Assembly (NCBI RefSeq): GCF_015352985.1
Contig: NZ_JACYXF010000001.1
Span: 711,306 to 775,305 of the forward strand
Reading direction: 5' to 3'
DNA: 64,000 nt
DNA from: Noviherbaspirillum malthae
Lineage (GTDB): Bacteria; Pseudomonadota; Gammaproteobacteria; Burkholderiales; Burkholderiaceae_D
The notes under the pieces are model-generated. The model saw only the letters and a list, made by a program, of their open reading frames with translations, searched no databases and was not told the origin of the DNA. This document shows, one piece after another, positions 17,500-25,858 of this stretch. The translations under genes and the position numbers were made by a program. Within the stretch, counting starts at the first letter, position 1. Each line of letters opens with the position of its first letter.

Positions 17500-19186
17500 A
17501 GGCGTCTTCTCCAGCTTTGTGTTCGATCTTGATGGGGGTGGCGTAGACGAATTCTTTGAACGGAGCGACGCCGATGCGGCGGGCCGTGTCGATGAAGCGT
17601 TCGTCTTCGTTGCGCTCGCGCAGGTAGACCTGCAGGATGCGGTCGATCACTTCCGGCATCTGGTGCGCGGAGAACGACGGGCCGATGATCTTGCCGATGC
17701 TCGAATCGTTGCCCTGGGCGCCGCCGACGGACACCTGGTACCACTCGCTGCCGTCCTTGTCGACGCCGAGGATGCCAATGTGGCCGACATGATGGTGGCC
17801 GCAGGAATTGATGCAGCCCGAGATGTTGAGCTCGATCTCGCCGATGTCATGCTGGAAGTCGAGGTTGTCGAAACGCTCGGCGATGTCGGACGCGATCGGG
17901 ATCGACTTGGCATTGGCCAGCGCGCAGAAGTCGCCGCCGGGGCAGCAGATCATGTCGGTCAGGAGGCCGATGTTGGGCGTGGCCATGCCGTGCGCCTTGG
18001 CTTCTTCCCACAGGCGGATCAGGTCGGACTGCTTCACATCGGACAGCACCAGGTTCTGCTCGTGGGTCACGCGCAGTTCGCCGAAGCTGTAGCGGTCGGC
18101 GAGGTCGGCGGCGAAGTCCATCTGTTCCGCGGTGGCGTCGCCCGGCGGCACGCCGGTCTTCTTCAGCGACAGCACGACGGCGGCGTAGCCCGGCACCCTG
18201 TGCGGCTTGACGTTGCGCTTGATCCAGTTGGAGAAAGCCTTGCTGTCGTTCTTGTACTGTTCGACGGCGGCGTCGGTCGCCGGCAGCTTTTCATAGGCGG
18301 GCGACGGGAAGAAGGAGGCCACGCGGGCCAGTTCCTCTTCGGTCAGCGTGCTCGGGCCATCCTTGAGGTCAACCCATTCCGCTTCGACCTGGCGCGCGAA
18401 TTCCTCGACGCCGAGGGCCTTGACCAGGATCTTGATGCGCGCCTTGTACATGTTGTCGCGGCGGCCGTACTGATTGTAGACGCGCAGGATGGCTTCGATG
18501 TAGCTCATCACATGCTGCCACGGCAGGAAGGCGCGGATCTCGCTGCCCAGGATCGGGGTGCGGCCCATGCCGCCGCCGACCAGCACGCGGAAGCCGATCT
18601 CGCCCTGTTCGTTCTTCACGACCGACAGGCCGATGTCATGCACCTGGATCGCGGCGCGGTCTTCGAGCGCGCCGTTGATGGCAATCTTGAACTTGCGCGG
18701 CAGGAAGGCGAATTCGGGGTGGAAGGTGCTCCACTGGCGCAGGATTTCGGCATAGGGACGCGGATCGATGATCTCGTCGGGCGCGATGCCGGCGAATTCG
18801 TCGGAAGTGATGTTGCGCACGCAGTTGCCGGAAGTCTGGATCGCATGCAACTCCACCGATGCCAGCTTGGCCAGGATTTCCGGGGTTTCCTCGATCTTGA
18901 TCCAGTTGAACTGGATGTTCTGGCGGGTGGTGAAGTGGCCGTAGCCGCGGTCATGCTCACGCGCGATATGGGCGAACATGCGCACCTGTTTGGACGACAG
19001 CAGACCGTAGGGAACGGCGCAGCGCAGCATGTAGGCGTGGCGCTGGTAATACAGGCCGTTCTGCAGGCGCAGCGGACGGAATTCGTCCTCGCTCAGTTCG
19101 TTGGACAGGCGGCGGCGTACCTGGTCCGCGTATTGGGCAACGCGTTCCTTGACGATCTGATGGTCATACTGGTCGTATCGATACAT
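17492..19186 (-). CDS. cysI: Nitrite/sulfite reductase hemoprotein (CysI type)
   Basis: The 564-residue siroheme/[4Fe-4S] protein reduces sulfite to sulfide. The cysteine ligands are visible in MICCPGGDFCALANAKS near residue 420 and SGCINSCGHHHVGHIG near 465, where one Cys bridges the cluster and siroheme. The two-fold ferredoxin-like repeat and the N-terminal YDQYDHQIVKERVAQYADQ fit the family. Operon position with cysHDN favours sulfite over nitrite. No cysJ flavoprotein gene is adjacent, so electrons may come from ferredoxin or another reductase. The gene overlaps DUF934 by eight bases. Confidence 0.9.
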   Translation of the reverse strand: MYRYDQYDHQIVKERVAQYADQVRRRLSNELSEDEFRPLRLQNGLYYQRHAYMLRCAVPYGLLSSKQVRMFAHIAREHDRGYGHFTTRQNIQFNWIKIEETPEILAKLASVELHAIQTSGNCVRNITSDEFAGIAPDEIIDPRPYAEILRQWSTFHPEFAFLPRKFKIAINGALEDRAAIQVHDIGLSVVKNEQGEIGFRVLVGGGMGRTPILGSEIRAFLPWQHVMSYIEAILRVYNQYGRRDNMYKARIKILVKALGVEEFARQVEAEWVDLKDGPSTLTEEELARVASFFPSPAYEKLPATDAAVEQYKNDSKAFSNWIKRNVKPHRVPGYAAVVLSLKKTGVPPGDATAEQMDFAADLADRYSFGELRVTHEQNLVLSDVKQSDLIRLWEEAKAHGMATPNIGLLTDMICCPGGDFCALANAKSIPIASDIAERFDNLDFQHDIGEIELNISGCINSCGHHHVGHIGILGVDKDGSEWYQVSVGGAQGNDSSIGKIIGPSFSAHQMPEVIDRILQVYLRERNEDERFIDTARRIGVAPFKEFVYATPIKIEHKAGEDAYA

Positions 19187-19201
19187 CTTCTTGTTCCAAT
19201 C

Positions 19202-19975
19202 TCAAAAAACCATTTTGGCGGCGACGGCTGTCAGCGTGGTGGCGAGCAAGCCGCGCAGTATCTTTTCCGGAACTGCCTTGGCTGCCAGCGAACCGAGCGT
19301 GATGCCCGGCACGGAACCCAGCAGAAGGGTCAGCAGCAGTTCCCAATTGATCGAACCCAGATACCAGTGTCCCGCTGCCGCGATCGCGGTCAGGGGCACG
19401 GCATAGGCGATGTCGGTTCCGGCGATTTCCGCAGGAGACAGGCGAGGATACAGTAATACCAATATGGTCGCACCTACCGCCCCGGCGCCGATCGAGGAAA
19501 TCGTGACCAGCGTGCCCAGCACGGCGCCGACGATGACGGTCGTGACGGCCAGGTTGCGTCCTTGCAACTGCTTTTCCGGATGGGCCAGCACCCAGGCCTG
19601 CATGCGGCTGCGGAACAGCAGCGCAACAACGGTCAGCAGCACCGAACCGGCGATGGAATAGCGGATGATCTGGCCGATATGCTTGTCCATGGCCCCGAAA
19701 TACTTGAGGGCCAGCGTGGTCAGCAGGGCGGCGGGCAGGGCGCCGTAGCAGAGGTGGCGCACCACTTCCCAGCGCACGGTGCCGCGCACCCGGTGGGCAA
19801 GCGTGCCGGCGGTCTTGGTCGCGGAAGCGAAAGCCAGGTCGGTGCCGACGGCCACGGTGGGGGAAACGCCGAACATCAGGGTGAGCAGCGGCGTCATCAG
19901 CGAACCGCCGCCGACGCCTGTCAGCCCCACCAGCAGGCCCACTGCAAAACCGGAAACAACATAAGTCAGAGTCAT
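19202..19975 (-). CDS. TauE/SafE family membrane transporter
   Basis: The 257-residue protein is highly hydrophobic, with about eight predicted membrane segments and the family glycine motif GLLVGLTGVGGGSLMTPLL near the N-terminus, repeated in the second half (SIGAGAVGATILVLLYP). TauE/SafE proteins are proposed exporters of sulfite, sulfoacetate or related anions. It is the first gene of the cys operon, 15 bases before cysI, and divergent from cysB. A sulfite- or sulfate-related transport role follows from context; direction and substrate are not shown by the sequence. Confidence 0.88.
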   Translation of the reverse strand: MTLTYVVSGFAVGLLVGLTGVGGGSLMTPLLTLMFGVSPTVAVGTDLAFASATKTAGTLAHRVRGTVRWEVVRHLCYGALPAALLTTLALKYFGAMDKHIGQIIRYSIAGSVLLTVVALLFRSRMQAWVLAHPEKQLQGRNLAVTTVIVGAVLGTLVTISSIGAGAVGATILVLLYPRLSPAEIAGTDIAYAVPLTAIAAAGHWYLGSINWELLLTLLLGSVPGITLGSLAAKAVPEKILRGLLATTLTAVAAKMVF

Positions 19976-20044
19976 GAAACCTCGCGCAAAGGAGTGTGAA
20001 TCGTAATAAACTTATTCCTTATTCCAAACGACTTAGTATTTATT

Positions 20045-20071
20045 TGCTTATATGCCCATTTGGCATAAGCA
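20045..20071. promoter_or_regulatory. Dyad in the divergent tauE/cys operon - cysB promoter region
   Basis: In the AT-rich 163-base gap between the two divergent genes, an interrupted inverted repeat (TGCTTATATGCC, CATTT, GGCATAAGCA) is a plausible LysR-type operator. Just left of it, 20007-20022, lies a TTATTCC direct repeat. Control by CysB is likely from family knowledge and location, but these exact bases as its site are inference. Confidence 0.4.
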
Positions 20072-20138
20072 AGCATAAAAAAACACAGTTGGCCATGGCC
20101 CATGCCCGGCCGCAGCCGGTCTTGCATTAAGGGAAACG

Positions 20139-21080
20139 ATGAATCTCCATCAACTGCGCTTCGTGCGCGAAGCCGTCCGCCAGAACTTCAACCTCACGGA
20201 AGCCGCCAAGGCGCTGTATACCTCGCAGCCGGGCGTTTCCAAGGCCATCATCGAGCTTGAGGAAGAGTTGGGCGTGGACATCTTCACCCGGCACGGCAAG
20301 CGCATCCGCGGGCTGACCGAACCCGGCCGCGCGGTGCTGCGTTCGGTGGAGCTGATCATGCAGGAGATAGACGGCTTGAAGCGCATCGGCAAGGAGTTCG
20401 CGGCGCAGGATACCGGTAGTTTCACTATTGCCACAACCCATACGCAGGCCCGGTATGCGCTGCCGAAGGTCGTGCAGATGTTTACCCAGAAGTTTCCCAA
20501 GGTGCGCTTGTCATTGTTGCAGGGCAATCCGCGCCAGATTGCCGAAATGGTATTGAAGGACCAGGCCGACATGGCGATTGCCACCGAAGCCATCGCCAAC
20601 ATGGACGGCCTGATCACTATGCCCTGCTACCAGTGGGAACATGTAGTCGTGGTGCCGCATGGCCATGCCCTGCTCAATGCCAAGCCGATCACATTGGAAG
20701 AAATCGCCGGCTATCCGCTGATCACCTATGACAGCGCCTTCACCGGTCGCGCCAAGATCGATCATGCGTTTGCGATCCGGGAACTGAAGCCGGATGTGCT
20801 GCTGGAAGCCATCGATGCCGATGTCATCAAGACCTATGTCGAACTCGGCATGGGGGTTGGCATCATCGCCGGCATGGCCTTCGATCCGGAGCGCGACAAG
20901 GGGCTGGAAGCGATTTCCGTCGGGCATTTGTTCGGTTCCAACGTCTCGCGTGTTGCTCTCAAGCAGGGCGCTTATCTGCGCAGCTATGTATACAGTTTCA
21001 TTGAGTTGCTGACACCCACGCTCAACCGCAAGCTGATCGAGCAGCTGATGAGCGGCGAAAAGGAAAATTACGAGCTATGA
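20139..21080 (+). CDS. cysB: LysR-type transcriptional regulator CysB
   Basis: The 313-residue regulator has the LysR winged helix at the N-terminus (NLTEAAKALYTSQPGVSKAI, about residues 18-37), followed by a substrate-binding domain. The opening MNLHQLRFVREAVRQNFNLT is characteristic of CysB/Cbl rather than general LysR proteins. CysB activates sulfate-assimilation genes and responds to N-acetylserine and sulfur compounds. It is divergent from the cys operon. The HAD phosphatase gene overlaps its stop (ATGA). Confidence 0.93.
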   Translation: MNLHQLRFVREAVRQNFNLTEAAKALYTSQPGVSKAIIELEEELGVDIFTRHGKRIRGLTEPGRAVLRSVELIMQEIDGLKRIGKEFAAQDTGSFTIATTHTQARYALPKVVQMFTQKFPKVRLSLLQGNPRQIAEMVLKDQADMAIATEAIANMDGLITMPCYQWEHVVVVPHGHALLNAKPITLEEIAGYPLITYDSAFTGRAKIDHAFAIRELKPDVLLEAIDADVIKTYVELGMGVGIIAGMAFDPERDKGLEAISVGHLFGSNVSRVALKQGAYLRSYVYSFIELLTPTLNRKLIEQLMSGEKENYEL

Positions 21081-21868
21081 AGCCGCTGAGGGAGTGGCCG
21101 CTGGAACATCGCCGCGCGCTGCGCGGCATCCTGACCGACATCGATGACACCTTGACCACCGCCGGCGCCCTGACGCCGCAGGTGCTGCAGGCGCTGAACG
21201 ATCTGCGCGATGCCGGCTTGCAAGTCATTGCCGTCACCGGCCGTCCGACCTACTGGGCCATGCCCCTGCTCAAGCTGTGCCGCTTCGATGCGGTGATCGC
21301 CGAAAACGGTGCCAGCGCCTTCTGGAACGACGGCTCGGGCCGCATGCAGTCATGGTTTTATGCCGACGAAACTGCCCGGAAACAGCACCGGCTTGCGCTG
21401 AAAGCCCTGGTTCCCGTACTGCGCGAACGTTACCCGCAAGTGCCGGTGGCCGACGATGCGCCGCTGCGCATCGGAGACCTCGCCTTCGATATCGGGGAAA
21501 ATGTTCCGCCCCTCGCACCGGAGACCGTTGCGGGCATCCTTGCCCTCATACGGGAGCACGGTTTTCATGCGACCGCCAGCAGCATCCATGCACATGCGGC
21601 GCCGATGCCGTTCTGCAAGCAGGCGGCCAGCGAACGCCTGCTGCGGGAGGTATTCGGCATAAGCGACGAAGCGGCGCGCCGGGATTATGCGTTCGTCGGC
21701 GATTCCGGCAACGATGCGCGCATGTTCGCCCATTACCCGCATGCCATTGGCGTCGCCAATGTGCGCCGCCATCTGCCGCGGCTGGAAGCCATGCCTGCTT
21801 ACGTGACCATCCTTGAATACGGGGCGGGTTTCGTGGAAGTTGCGCAGGCGATATTGACGGATAGGTGA
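21077..21868 (+). CDS. HAD-IIB family phosphatase
   Basis: The 263-residue protein has HAD motif I TDIDDTLTTAG near residue 17, motif II in VTGRPTYWAMPL near 53, and the motif III/IV region FVGDSGNDARMFAHYP near 207. The cap insertion (about residues 85-180) fits class IIB, which includes sucrose-phosphate, mannosyl-3-phosphoglycerate and Cof-type phosphatases. The substrate cannot be read from sequence. The start overlaps the cysB stop by four bases, so it is co-translated with cysB, although no sulfur link is obvious. Confidence 0.87.
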   Translation: MKPLREWPLEHRRALRGILTDIDDTLTTAGALTPQVLQALNDLRDAGLQVIAVTGRPTYWAMPLLKLCRFDAVIAENGASAFWNDGSGRMQSWFYADETARKQHRLALKALVPVLRERYPQVPVADDAPLRIGDLAFDIGENVPPLAPETVAGILALIREHGFHATASSIHAHAAPMPFCKQAASERLLREVFGISDEAARRDYAFVGDSGNDARMFAHYPHAIGVANVRRHLPRLEAMPAYVTILEYGAGFVEVAQAILTDR

Positions 21869-22199
21869 TCCGCTCGCCGAGAACCTGAGCAATTCCGCAG
21901 GATCTTCCTGTCAAAGCCCGGTGCTTTTGCATTTCGCTCCCTCTCCCGCAGGCGGGAGAGGGTTGGGGTGAGGGCGGTTGCAAAGCCCCCGACGGTCTTG
22001 ACAGCCTCCCTCATCCTCAACCCTCGCTGCGAGCCCTACGACCCAGCTTGCACGCCAGGTCGGCTACGGCAGCGCAAACGATGGTTTGCGAAACCTTGCC
22101 TGCGCCCCGCCTGCGGGAGAAGGGAGCAAAGACCGATCGCATCATCTAACATCTGCTTTCCTGCTTCGCACACCGGACCTACCGCAAAAGGAGACCCGA
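21869..22199. repeat. 331-base gap with GC-rich hairpin repeat
   Basis: No gene is supported here. A perfect 11-bp stem, CCCTCTCCCGC (21939-21949) with GCGGGAGAGGG (21952-21962), is followed by GGTTGGGGTGAGGG. A related partial piece, GCCTGCGGGAGAAGGGAGC, occurs near 22109-22127. The same stem occurs at 44160-44185 in a different gap. The 3' end of the gap holds an AAAAGGAG ribosome-binding site for the FAH-family gene. Confidence 0.65.
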
Positions 22200-23192
22200 A
22201 TGAAACTCGCCACCCTCAAGGACGGCACCCGCGACGGTCAGCTGGCGGTCGTGTCGCGGGACCTGAAAACGGCGCATGTCGCCGACGGAATCGCGCTGAC
22301 CCTGCAGCGGGCGCTGGACGACTGGTCCTTCATCGCGCCCCAGCTTGATCAGCTGTACGAACAGCTCAATGCCGGCAAGGCGCGCCGCAGCTTCGATTTC
22401 GATCCCAGGCGCTGCATGGCGCCGCTCCCGCGTGCTTACCAGTGGGCCGACGGCTCGTCCTATGTGAACCATGTGGAGCTGGTGCGCAAGGCGCGCAACG
22501 CCGAGATGCCGGAATCCTTCTGGCACGATCCCCTGATGTACCAGGGCGGCTCCGACGATTTCCTCGGACCGAACGACGATATCGCGCTGGCTTCGGAAGA
22601 GTGGGGCATCGACTTCGAGGGCGAGGTAGCCGTCATCACCGATGACGTACCGATGGGCACGACGCCGGAGAAGGCGCTTGTGCACGTCAAGCTGCTGATG
22701 CTGGTCAACGACGTTTCCCTGCGCAACCTGATTCCGGCGGAACTGGCCAAGGGCTTCGGCTTTTTCCAGTCCAAGCCGGCGTCGAGCTTTTCGCCCGTGG
22801 CGGTGACGCCGGATGAGCTTGGCGATGCCTGGCAGGACGGCAAGGTGGCGCTGCCGCTGCGCGCCTTCTGGAACGGCGCGCTGGTCGGGCAGCCCAATGC
22901 CGGCGTCGACATGGTGTTCAGCTTTCCGCAGCTGATCGCGCATCTGGCCAAGACGCGCAATGCGCGCGCCGGATCCATCATCGGATCGGGCACGGTGTCG
23001 AACAAGGATGCCGGCAAGGGCTATACCTGCATTGCCGAGAAGCGCTGCCTGGAAATGATTGCCGACGGCCAGGCAAAGACGCCGTTCATGAAGTTCGGCG
23101 ATACGATCAAGATCGAGATGCTGGACGCCAACGGCAAGTCGATCTTCGGCGCGATCGATCAGCAGGTGGTGCAGGCTGCACGGTCACGCTGA
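22200..23192 (+). CDS. Fumarylacetoacetate hydrolase family protein
   Basis: The 330-residue protein has the FAH-type C-terminal domain. Metal-binding acidic residues lie in WGIDFEGEVAVITDDVP near 136-152, with downstream LMLVNDVSLRNLIPAELAKG near 170 and GSGTVSNKDAGKGYTC near 262. Family members hydrolyse or decarboxylate beta-diketo or aromatic breakdown products, for example fumarylacetoacetate. The large N-terminal domain and length (330) are closer to the FAA hydrolases of Burkholderiales than to the short FAHD1 type. I chose the ATG at 22200 because it has AAAAGGAG at proper spacing; the frame is open further upstream. No homogentisate genes are adjacent. Confidence 0.85.
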   Translation: MKLATLKDGTRDGQLAVVSRDLKTAHVADGIALTLQRALDDWSFIAPQLDQLYEQLNAGKARRSFDFDPRRCMAPLPRAYQWADGSSYVNHVELVRKARNAEMPESFWHDPLMYQGGSDDFLGPNDDIALASEEWGIDFEGEVAVITDDVPMGTTPEKALVHVKLLMLVNDVSLRNLIPAELAKGFGFFQSKPASSFSPVAVTPDELGDAWQDGKVALPLRAFWNGALVGQPNAGVDMVFSFPQLIAHLAKTRNARAGSIIGSGTVSNKDAGKGYTCIAEKRCLEMIADGQAKTPFMKFGDTIKIEMLDANGKSIFGAIDQQVVQAARSR

Positions 23193-23258
23193 CCGCGCTG
23201 ATTTCGCCGGGTTCGCCTGGAGCTATACTGCCTGCATACACGCTCAAAGGAGAATGCC

Positions 23259-23915
23259 ATGCAGGACCTGCTTCCTTCCCTGCCGCTGCTGGCGGCTTTC
23301 CTGTTCGCCAGCCTTGCTCTGGCGGTGACGCCGGGACCCGCCGTCATTTATGTATTGACCCGTACGCTGGCACAGGGCCGCCGGGCCGGGCTGGCTTCGG
23401 TCGCGGGCGTTGCCCTCGGCAACTTCGGCAATGCGGTGGGCGCCGCCATCGGGCTTGCCGCCCTGTTTGCCATTTCCTCGCTGGCCTTCAGCGTCGTTAA
23501 ATATGCCGGCGCAGCCTATCTCATCTATCTCGGCGTCAAGGCGCTGCGCGCGCCGAAACCGCAAGCCGGGGAAGGGGCGGCGCCGACATTCGGCACGGCG
23601 CAGGCGGGACGCATTTTCCGCGACGGCTTCGTGGTCGCCTTGCTCAACCCCAAGACCGCGATTTTCTTTGCGGCCTTCCTGCCGCAGTTCATGGACCCGG
23701 CCGCTTCCGCCATGGGACAAAGCCTGCTGCTCGGTGCCGTGTTCGTGATGATCGCCGCCACCACCGACCTGATGTATGTATTTACAGCCGGCGCGCTTGC
23801 GCCTGCGCTGAAAAAAATGAAGGGTGCCGGTGCGGCCGGGCGCTATGTGACTGCGAGCGCCTTCATCGGGCTCGGCATTTTTACGGCGGTGTCGGGAGGG
23901 CGCAGCGCGAAATAG
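23259..23915 (+). CDS. LysE/RhtB family exporter
   Basis: The 218-residue inner-membrane protein has about six hydrophobic segments and the family N-terminal motif AVTPGPAVIYVLTRTLAQGRR at 26-46, followed by GLASVAGVALGNFG. LysE/RhtB proteins export amino acids such as lysine, threonine or homoserine lactone. The specific substrate cannot be told from sequence. AAAGGAG precedes the ATG. A strong bidirectional terminator follows 25 bases after the stop. Confidence 0.88.
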   Translation: MQDLLPSLPLLAAFLFASLALAVTPGPAVIYVLTRTLAQGRRAGLASVAGVALGNFGNAVGAAIGLAALFAISSLAFSVVKYAGAAYLIYLGVKALRAPKPQAGEGAAPTFGTAQAGRIFRDGFVVALLNPKTAIFFAAFLPQFMDPAASAMGQSLLLGAVFVMIAATTDLMYVFTAGALAPALKKMKGAGAAGRYVTASAFIGLGIFTAVSGGRSAK

Positions 23916-23933
23916 GCGCGGCAAAGACACAAT

Positions 23934-23966
23934 AAAAAACCGGACCGCAAGGTCCGGTTTTTTTAT
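23934..23966. terminator. Bidirectional intrinsic terminator
   Basis: A 7-bp GC stem (CCGGACC at 23941-23947 and GGTCCGG at 23952-23958) with a GCAA tetraloop is flanked by an A-run on the left and TTTTTTT on the right. It serves both the plus-strand LysE gene and the minus-strand cheA gene. Confidence 0.9.
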
Positions 23967-23989
23967 GCTCCTGCTAGGTCAGGCGGGTT

Positions 23990-25858
23990 TCAGGCGGCCA
24001 GCATTGCCATCGAAGTCTTGCAGCCGTCCAGCAGGAACGCCAGGCTGATGACCAGCACCAGTTCGCCTTCGGCAGAGCGAGCCGTGCCGTTGACGCCTGG
24101 CACCGCCAGCGCGGTCAGCGGCTTGATTACCAGGTCGGCGGTGCCGTCGACCGCATCCACTGCAAGAATGTAGGGCTGCGGCGCGGCGATGACGATGCCG
24201 ACCTTTTCCCGGCCCTGTTCATAGCCGAGGATGGCGGCCAGCGAGCGGACCGCGAGCGGACGGCCCTGGTCGCGCAGCACCGGCGCGCCGCCGACTTCGT
24301 CGAAGGTCTCCGGCAGTTCGACCACGCGCTGCACCACAGCCATCGGCATGGCAAGCGCCGCGCCGGAAGTACGTACCAGCATGGTCGGAACGATGGACAG
24401 TTCGATCGGCAGGCGGATGGTGAAGCGGGTGCCCTCGCCCAGCACGGAATCGATGCGGATCGCGCCGCGGTGCTTTTCCACCGCAGTCTTCACCACATCC
24501 ATGCCGACGCCGCGGCCGGATACGCTGGAAGCGACTTCCTTGGTCGAGAAACCAGGCAGGAAGATCAGCTGCAGCGCTTCTTCATTGGTCTGCGCCGCGT
24601 TGTCGCTGATAAGTCCCTTGGCCATCGCCTTGGCGCGCAGCTTGGCCGGATCCATGCCCTTGCCGTCGTCGGAGATCTCGATCATGACGCTGCTGCCTTC
24701 CTGCCAGGCCTTGAGCAGGATGGTGGCCTTGGCCGGCTTCGTGGTCGCGCCGCGCTCGTCGGCGGTTTCGATGCCGTGGTCGAGCGCATTGCGCAGCATG
24801 TGCACCAGCGGATCGTAGAGGCTGTCGACCACCACGCGGTCGACTTCGGTTTCGGCGCCCTCGATGACGAGATCCACATCCTTGCCGAGGTCTCTTGCCA
24901 GCTCGCGCACCAGGCGCGGGAATTTCTGGAACAGGCGCCCCACCGGCTGCATGCGGGTCGACAGCGTCGCGCGCTGCAGTTCGGTGGAATAGCGCGAGGC
25001 GCGGCTCAGGGTTTCCTGCAGCGTCGACATCAGCGCGGCGGCCTGGCCTTCGAACTTGAACTGCGACAGCTTCTCCAGCAGCACGCTGGCCTGGTTGGCG
25101 GCCTGCACCGACTCGCCGGCAACTTCCAGCAGCGCATCGAGCTTGACCGCGTCGATGCGGATGGTGTCTTCCTTGACCTGGGCGGTGATGGGGCGCTGGT
25201 TGTCGTCGGCGGCAGCCTTTGCCTGCGGCTTGTCATCGCCGGCGGGTTTGGCCAGCGGCGTCACATTGGGCGGCGCGCTGGCGGCCAGCATGGCGGCTGT
25301 TGGCGCGTCGGGCAGGGTGCCTGGAGGGACGACGGCGCGGTACAGCGCTTCCCAATCCAGGCCGTCGGAATCGATGGCGGAAACGGTGGAAACGCCGGCA
25401 GGCTGGGCTGCCGGTTCGCTTGCAGCGGCCGCTGTCTCAGCCGCATCGGGTACGGCAGCAGCCGGGGCGGTGGACTTGCCTTCGATCGCCGCATTCAGCA
25501 GTTCCTCCAGCGACGCGGGCATGGCAGGCAGCGCTTCGGGCGCCGCACCGTTGGCTAGCTGCTTGAGCTGGTCGCCGACGAAGCCGCTGGCCTGCAGGCC
25601 GGCCTCGATCGCCGTCGGCGTCACCGGCACCTGGCCGGTGCGCAGGCCGTCGAACAGGTTTTCCGTCAGGTGGCAGGCCGACACGATGGCCGGCAGATTC
25701 ATGAAGCCTGCGCCGCCCTTGATGGTATGGAAGGAGCGGAACAGGGCGTTGAGCGTATCGGTATCGTCGGGCCGCCGCTCCAGCGAGAGCAGGTGCTCCT
25801 CGACGTTCGTCGCGAGGTCAAGCGCCTCGACGACGAATTCCTTGAGCATATCGTCCAT
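23990..25858 (-). CDS. cheA: CheA-type chemotaxis histidine kinase
   Basis: The 622-residue kinase has an N-terminal Hpt domain with phospho-acceptor His44 in SFHTIKGGAGF, an Ala/Pro-rich linker (about 110-235), a dimerisation domain (about 240-300), a HATPase domain with HMLRNALDHGIE (N box), EISDDGKGMD (G1), FLPGFSTKE (F box) and GRGVGMDVV (G2), and a C-terminal CheW-like domain. A P2 CheY-binding domain is not recognisable; the low-complexity linker takes its place. Its ATG overlaps the cheZ stop (TAATG), so both are co-translated. No other chemotaxis genes are adjacent, so this may be a dedicated second CheA. Confidence 0.9.
   Translation of the reverse strand: MDDMLKEFVVEALDLATNVEEHLLSLERRPDDTDTLNALFRSFHTIKGGAGFMNLPAIVSACHLTENLFDGLRTGQVPVTPTAIEAGLQASGFVGDQLKQLANGAAPEALPAMPASLEELLNAAIEGKSTAPAAAVPDAAETAAAASEPAAQPAGVSTVSAIDSDGLDWEALYRAVVPPGTLPDAPTAAMLAASAPPNVTPLAKPAGDDKPQAKAAADDNQRPITAQVKEDTIRIDAVKLDALLEVAGESVQAANQASVLLEKLSQFKFEGQAAALMSTLQETLSRASRYSTELQRATLSTRMQPVGRLFQKFPRLVRELARDLGKDVDLVIEGAETEVDRVVVDSLYDPLVHMLRNALDHGIETADERGATTKPAKATILLKAWQEGSSVMIEISDDGKGMDPAKLRAKAMAKGLISDNAAQTNEEALQLIFLPGFSTKEVASSVSGRGVGMDVVKTAVEKHRGAIRIDSVLGEGTRFTIRLPIELSIVPTMLVRTSGAALAMPMAVVQRVVELPETFDEVGGAPVLRDQGRPLAVRSLAAILGYEQGREKVGIVIAAPQPYILAVDAVDGTADLVIKPLTALAVPGVNGTARSAEGELVLVISLAFLLDGCKTSMAMLAA

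Noticed and set aside
17270..19456. 728-residue open frame antisense to cysI
   Set aside because: The cysI frame has all siroheme/cluster cysteines; the opposite frame is a shadow spanning three real genes.
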